From contig BGKB01000118.1 of the NCBI GenBank assembly GCA_003116975.1, positions 124,001-188,000 of the forward strand: a stretch of 64,000 bases of DNA, read 5' to 3'. This document shows, one piece after another, positions 62,059 through 64,000 of this stretch (the stretch's first letter is position 1; each line of letters opens with the position of its first letter). This DNA comes from Aurantiochytrium sp. KH105 (Eukaryota > Sar > Bigyra > Thraustochytrida > Thraustochytriidae). The translations under genes were made by a program, and so were the position numbers. The notes beneath the pieces are model-generated. The model was given only the letters and a program-made list of their open reading frames with translations, was not told the origin of the DNA and did not search any database.

Positions 62059-63323
62059 TAGCTTTTGACACCTTCATCCCCTTGGTTTATCACCATTTGT
62101 TTCTATCTACTACTAGTACGCTCCTCGTATCTATTGCTTGCACGCAGGGTGATGTTACTGACCGACCAGCACCGTCGCCTTGCCTTGCCTTGCCTGCACA
62201 GAGTCTGCGGGATGCTGGACAATATTCTGGTCACTACCTACAGAAGATTGAACAGCATTAGCAAAACTTGCTAACTGAAACAGCAGGACTTGCGCCATGA
62301 TTTAGTGTGATGGTTCCCGAGCTTGCTGCTGCTGCACGCATAAGTGGCGACAACGGCGGCGGCGGCAAGTCCACTTCGAAGCAAACAGCGAGGTTGCCAG
62401 CTCTTAATCTTGCATGCCGCAGAGCGATTCAATTCCTACTCAAAAGCGACCGCTCAAAAGCTTTTGTGAAGCGTGAAGCGACTCTTAATTCTTGTGCGCG
62501 GAAGAGCTCTCTTGTTCGTGGCCTCGCATTCCCGATGAATGAGGACAACGAAGCACACCCGCCAAGTACAGTGTCTCCCGCCAATGTTATCTCATGCACA
62601 GGATGCCATCGTCTACGGCACCGGGAGGGGCAAGTCCAGAATGCTGGCATCGTGCCAACGCCATGCTACATTTATCGGGCAAGCACAACAATGCACAGCG
62701 TAAATGACCCACTCAACCGTGAGGCTACGCTGTGCGTTAGCTCGCGCGATCGCCAACGTCCCGGCCGGTCCGTCGCCTCGCGAACCTTGACCGGTGCACC
62801 TGATGTACTGCTTGCACCCGATGTACTGCGTGCACCTGATGTACTGCGTGCACCTGATGTACTGCGTGCACCCAATGCACACCGGTCAATGTGTTGTTTC
62901 TGCGTGTGCCCCTTCCATACTTATTATCCGTCTCTCTTACAGTAGCTTCCCACCTGATATCAGGTCTTTAGTAAGGTTCGATTTCCTTATTGCAGTGTAA
63001 TTAGATAACACTACTGAAGATGGACCGGGGCACCGATGTACTGCGTACACCTAATGTCCTGCTTGCATCCGATGTACTGCGTGCACCTGATGTACTGCGC
63101 AGCAGATTCCCGCCTGACATCAGGTCTTTGGAAAGAACTATTTCCTTCTTGCCGTGTAACACTGCTGAAGATGGACCGGGCTTGCGACCTCGGACCACTG
63201 AGCCGAGCAAAATAGGCAGCGACCAGAATCTATGCCGGAAGCAAGCAAACCCGAAATACACTGGACGTGAAAGCAACCTTCGAGCCCTGCCAACTTAAAA
63301 AAAAAAAATTAAAAAGCAAGAAG
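62059..63323. other. Spacer with iteron-like arrays before the ParA gene
   Basis: 1.26 kb, AT-richer than most of the window. Contains two arrays of an 18-bp unit and two copies of an 80-bp module (described separately). No credible gene; frames here only reflect the repeats. Confidence 0.55.
62796..63181 (+). repeat. 18-bp direct-repeat arrays plus duplicated 80-bp module
   Basis: Array 1, 62796-62880: four and a half units of GCACCTGATGTACTGCGT. Array 2, 63031-63102: four diverged units. After each array is an 80-90 bp module (62942-63030 and 63101-63181) starting CCxxCCTGAyATCAGGTCTT and ending GAAGATGGACCGGG. The composite (array plus module) is thus present twice, ending about 140 bp before the ParA start codon. 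Confidence 0.85.
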
Positions 63324-64000
63324 ATGGCAAAGGGCAACTCTGATGGAAAGAAGCGCAAGGCCAGATCTTCTACCGCTCGACGACCCAGCAAACAGAGGCA
63401 AACAAGATCCAGTGGAAGGGCGGCCTCCAGCAATGTGGCCTTAGCCGACCCTTCTCGCGAATTCAACCTTAACCGCGCTGTTGGAAAGCCAACTTCAAAG
63501 GAGCAGGATCGCTCAGCTGAGTACGACAAGCAGAGTGAAGCTCTCCGAAAGTACCTTCGAGAAAACGAAAAAAAGAAAGTTGAAGAGACGGAGTCCTTCA
63601 CGTCAAAGTTGCTTCGTGAAAAGCAAAAGAAGAGAGCTCCGATTATCGGGTTCTATAACTTCAAGGGAGGGGTCGGCAAAACGTCTAATCTCATCAACAC
63701 TGCCGCTCGACTTGCCAAAGAGGGAAAGCGTGTCCTGGCGATCGATGCAGACCCACAGTGCAACCTTACGAACTTCTATCGTCCGCCTATCTGCGCAGGT
63801 GACGAAGAAGCGGACGAAGAAGCTGACAACAGTTGCGTGGAAACCGGCGATGACAAAGCGGGTTCTAACGATCGCCCCAACTTGGAGGCGATTGACATCA
63901 CCGGAGATGATGAAGACAACCGCGAAGTAGCTTCCAGCTGCATCAAAAACGTGGTTGACGTGGTTCCCTTTCCTCTGAATCGCGCTTCAGAAACGTCTGC
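63324..64000 (+). CDS. ParA/Soj-type Walker ATPase (3' partial)
   Basis: 225 residues visible from ATG 63324; the frame is open to the window end. Residues 1-110 are Lys/Arg/Ser-rich with a KKRKARSS patch that looks like a nuclear localisation signal, and a charged helical stretch. At about 111 a ParA/MinD-type deviant Walker A begins: [16 protein letters not shown], followed by [20 protein letters not shown] (A' motif with Asp). The insert after residue 155 is Asp/Glu-rich and is longer than in bacterial ParA. ParA ATPases segregate bacterial plasmids and chromosomes. Codon use is more A/T-ending than in neighbours. Its 5' flank has iteron-like repeats. Confidence 0.85.
   Translation, partial: MAKGNSDGKKRKARSSTARRPSKQRQTRSSGRAASSNVALADPSREFNLNRAVGKPTSKEQDRSAEYDKQSEALRKYLRENEKKKVEETESFTSKLLREKQKKRAPIIGFYNFKGGVGKTSNLINTAARLAKEGKRVLAIDADPQCNLTNFYRPPICAGDEEADEEADNSCVETGDDKAGSNDRPNLEAIDITGDDEDNREVASSCIKNVVDVVPFPLNRASETS

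Noticed and set aside
62796-63102. CRISPR-like array
   Set aside because: Units are contiguous 18-mers without spacers, in a eukaryotic setting.

Overview
The window is nuclear DNA from a gene-dense, GC-rich eukaryotic microbe. Three genes carry clear GT-AG introns, and the window encodes a cytosolic 60S ribosomal protein (uL18/RPL5), a mitochondrial HSP60 with a transit peptide, the COX-assembly factor PET117, coronin-7, SKP1 and a PP2C phosphatase with a myristoylation signal. Most genes are single-exon and 0.3-3 kb long, with promoters full of microsatellites. A heterotrophic protist of the stramenopile/labyrinthulomycete (thraustochytrid) kind would fit, but this is inferred from overall style and not from a diagnostic marker.

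Layout. 0-12.3 kb: the end of an unknown gene, thymidine kinase (-), a PH/coiled-coil protein (-), homogentisate 1,2-dioxygenase (-) with decayed tandem copies of its own 3' end, a KCTD-type BTB protein (+), a coiled-coil protein (-) and an unknown gene (+). 13-25 kb: a two-exon PP2C (+), a stand-alone YVH1/DUSP12-type zinc-domain protein (+), RPL5 (-), an 853-aa protein built from four divergent repeats (+), and HSP60 (-). 26.8-42.4 kb: a tandem glutathionyl-hydroquinone reductase fusion (+), a 1013-aa unknown (+) whose coding end overlaps the next gene tail to tail, two paralogous PPR-like mitochondrial proteins (-) on either side of an ataxin-10 homologue (-), and a helical mitochondrial protein (+). 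42.9-49 kb: PET117 (-), a repeat-rich spacer, a secreted Hedgehog-like Hog/Hint protein (+), and a multi-pass membrane protein with an apparently circularly permuted RING (-). 51.5-64 kb: a membrane-anchored UDP-galactopyranose mutase with a long C-terminal extension (+), coronin-7 (-), a single-pass coiled-coil membrane protein (-), SKP1 (+), and at the right edge an 18-bp direct-repeat array followed by the start of a ParA/Soj-type ATPase gene (+).

Functional threads include organelle maintenance (HSP60, PET117, PPR-like pair), 60S ribosome supply and maturation (RPL5 next to a YVH1 zinc domain), tyrosine catabolism and quinone/glutathione chemistry (HGD, GS-HQR), ubiquitin ligation (SKP1, RING protein), actin/Golgi traffic (coronin-7) and galactofuranose supply (UGM). 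There is no sign of operons. Genes are arranged as divergent and convergent pairs.

The most unusual items are the Hog-domain protein, the permuted RING, the ParA gene behind iteron-like repeats, a recurrent 19-20 bp promoter element (GCGCAAGTGG...ATGCGC) in several intergenic regions, and the tandem decayed copies of the HGD 3' end. No tRNA, rRNA, CRISPR array or recognisable transposase was found.
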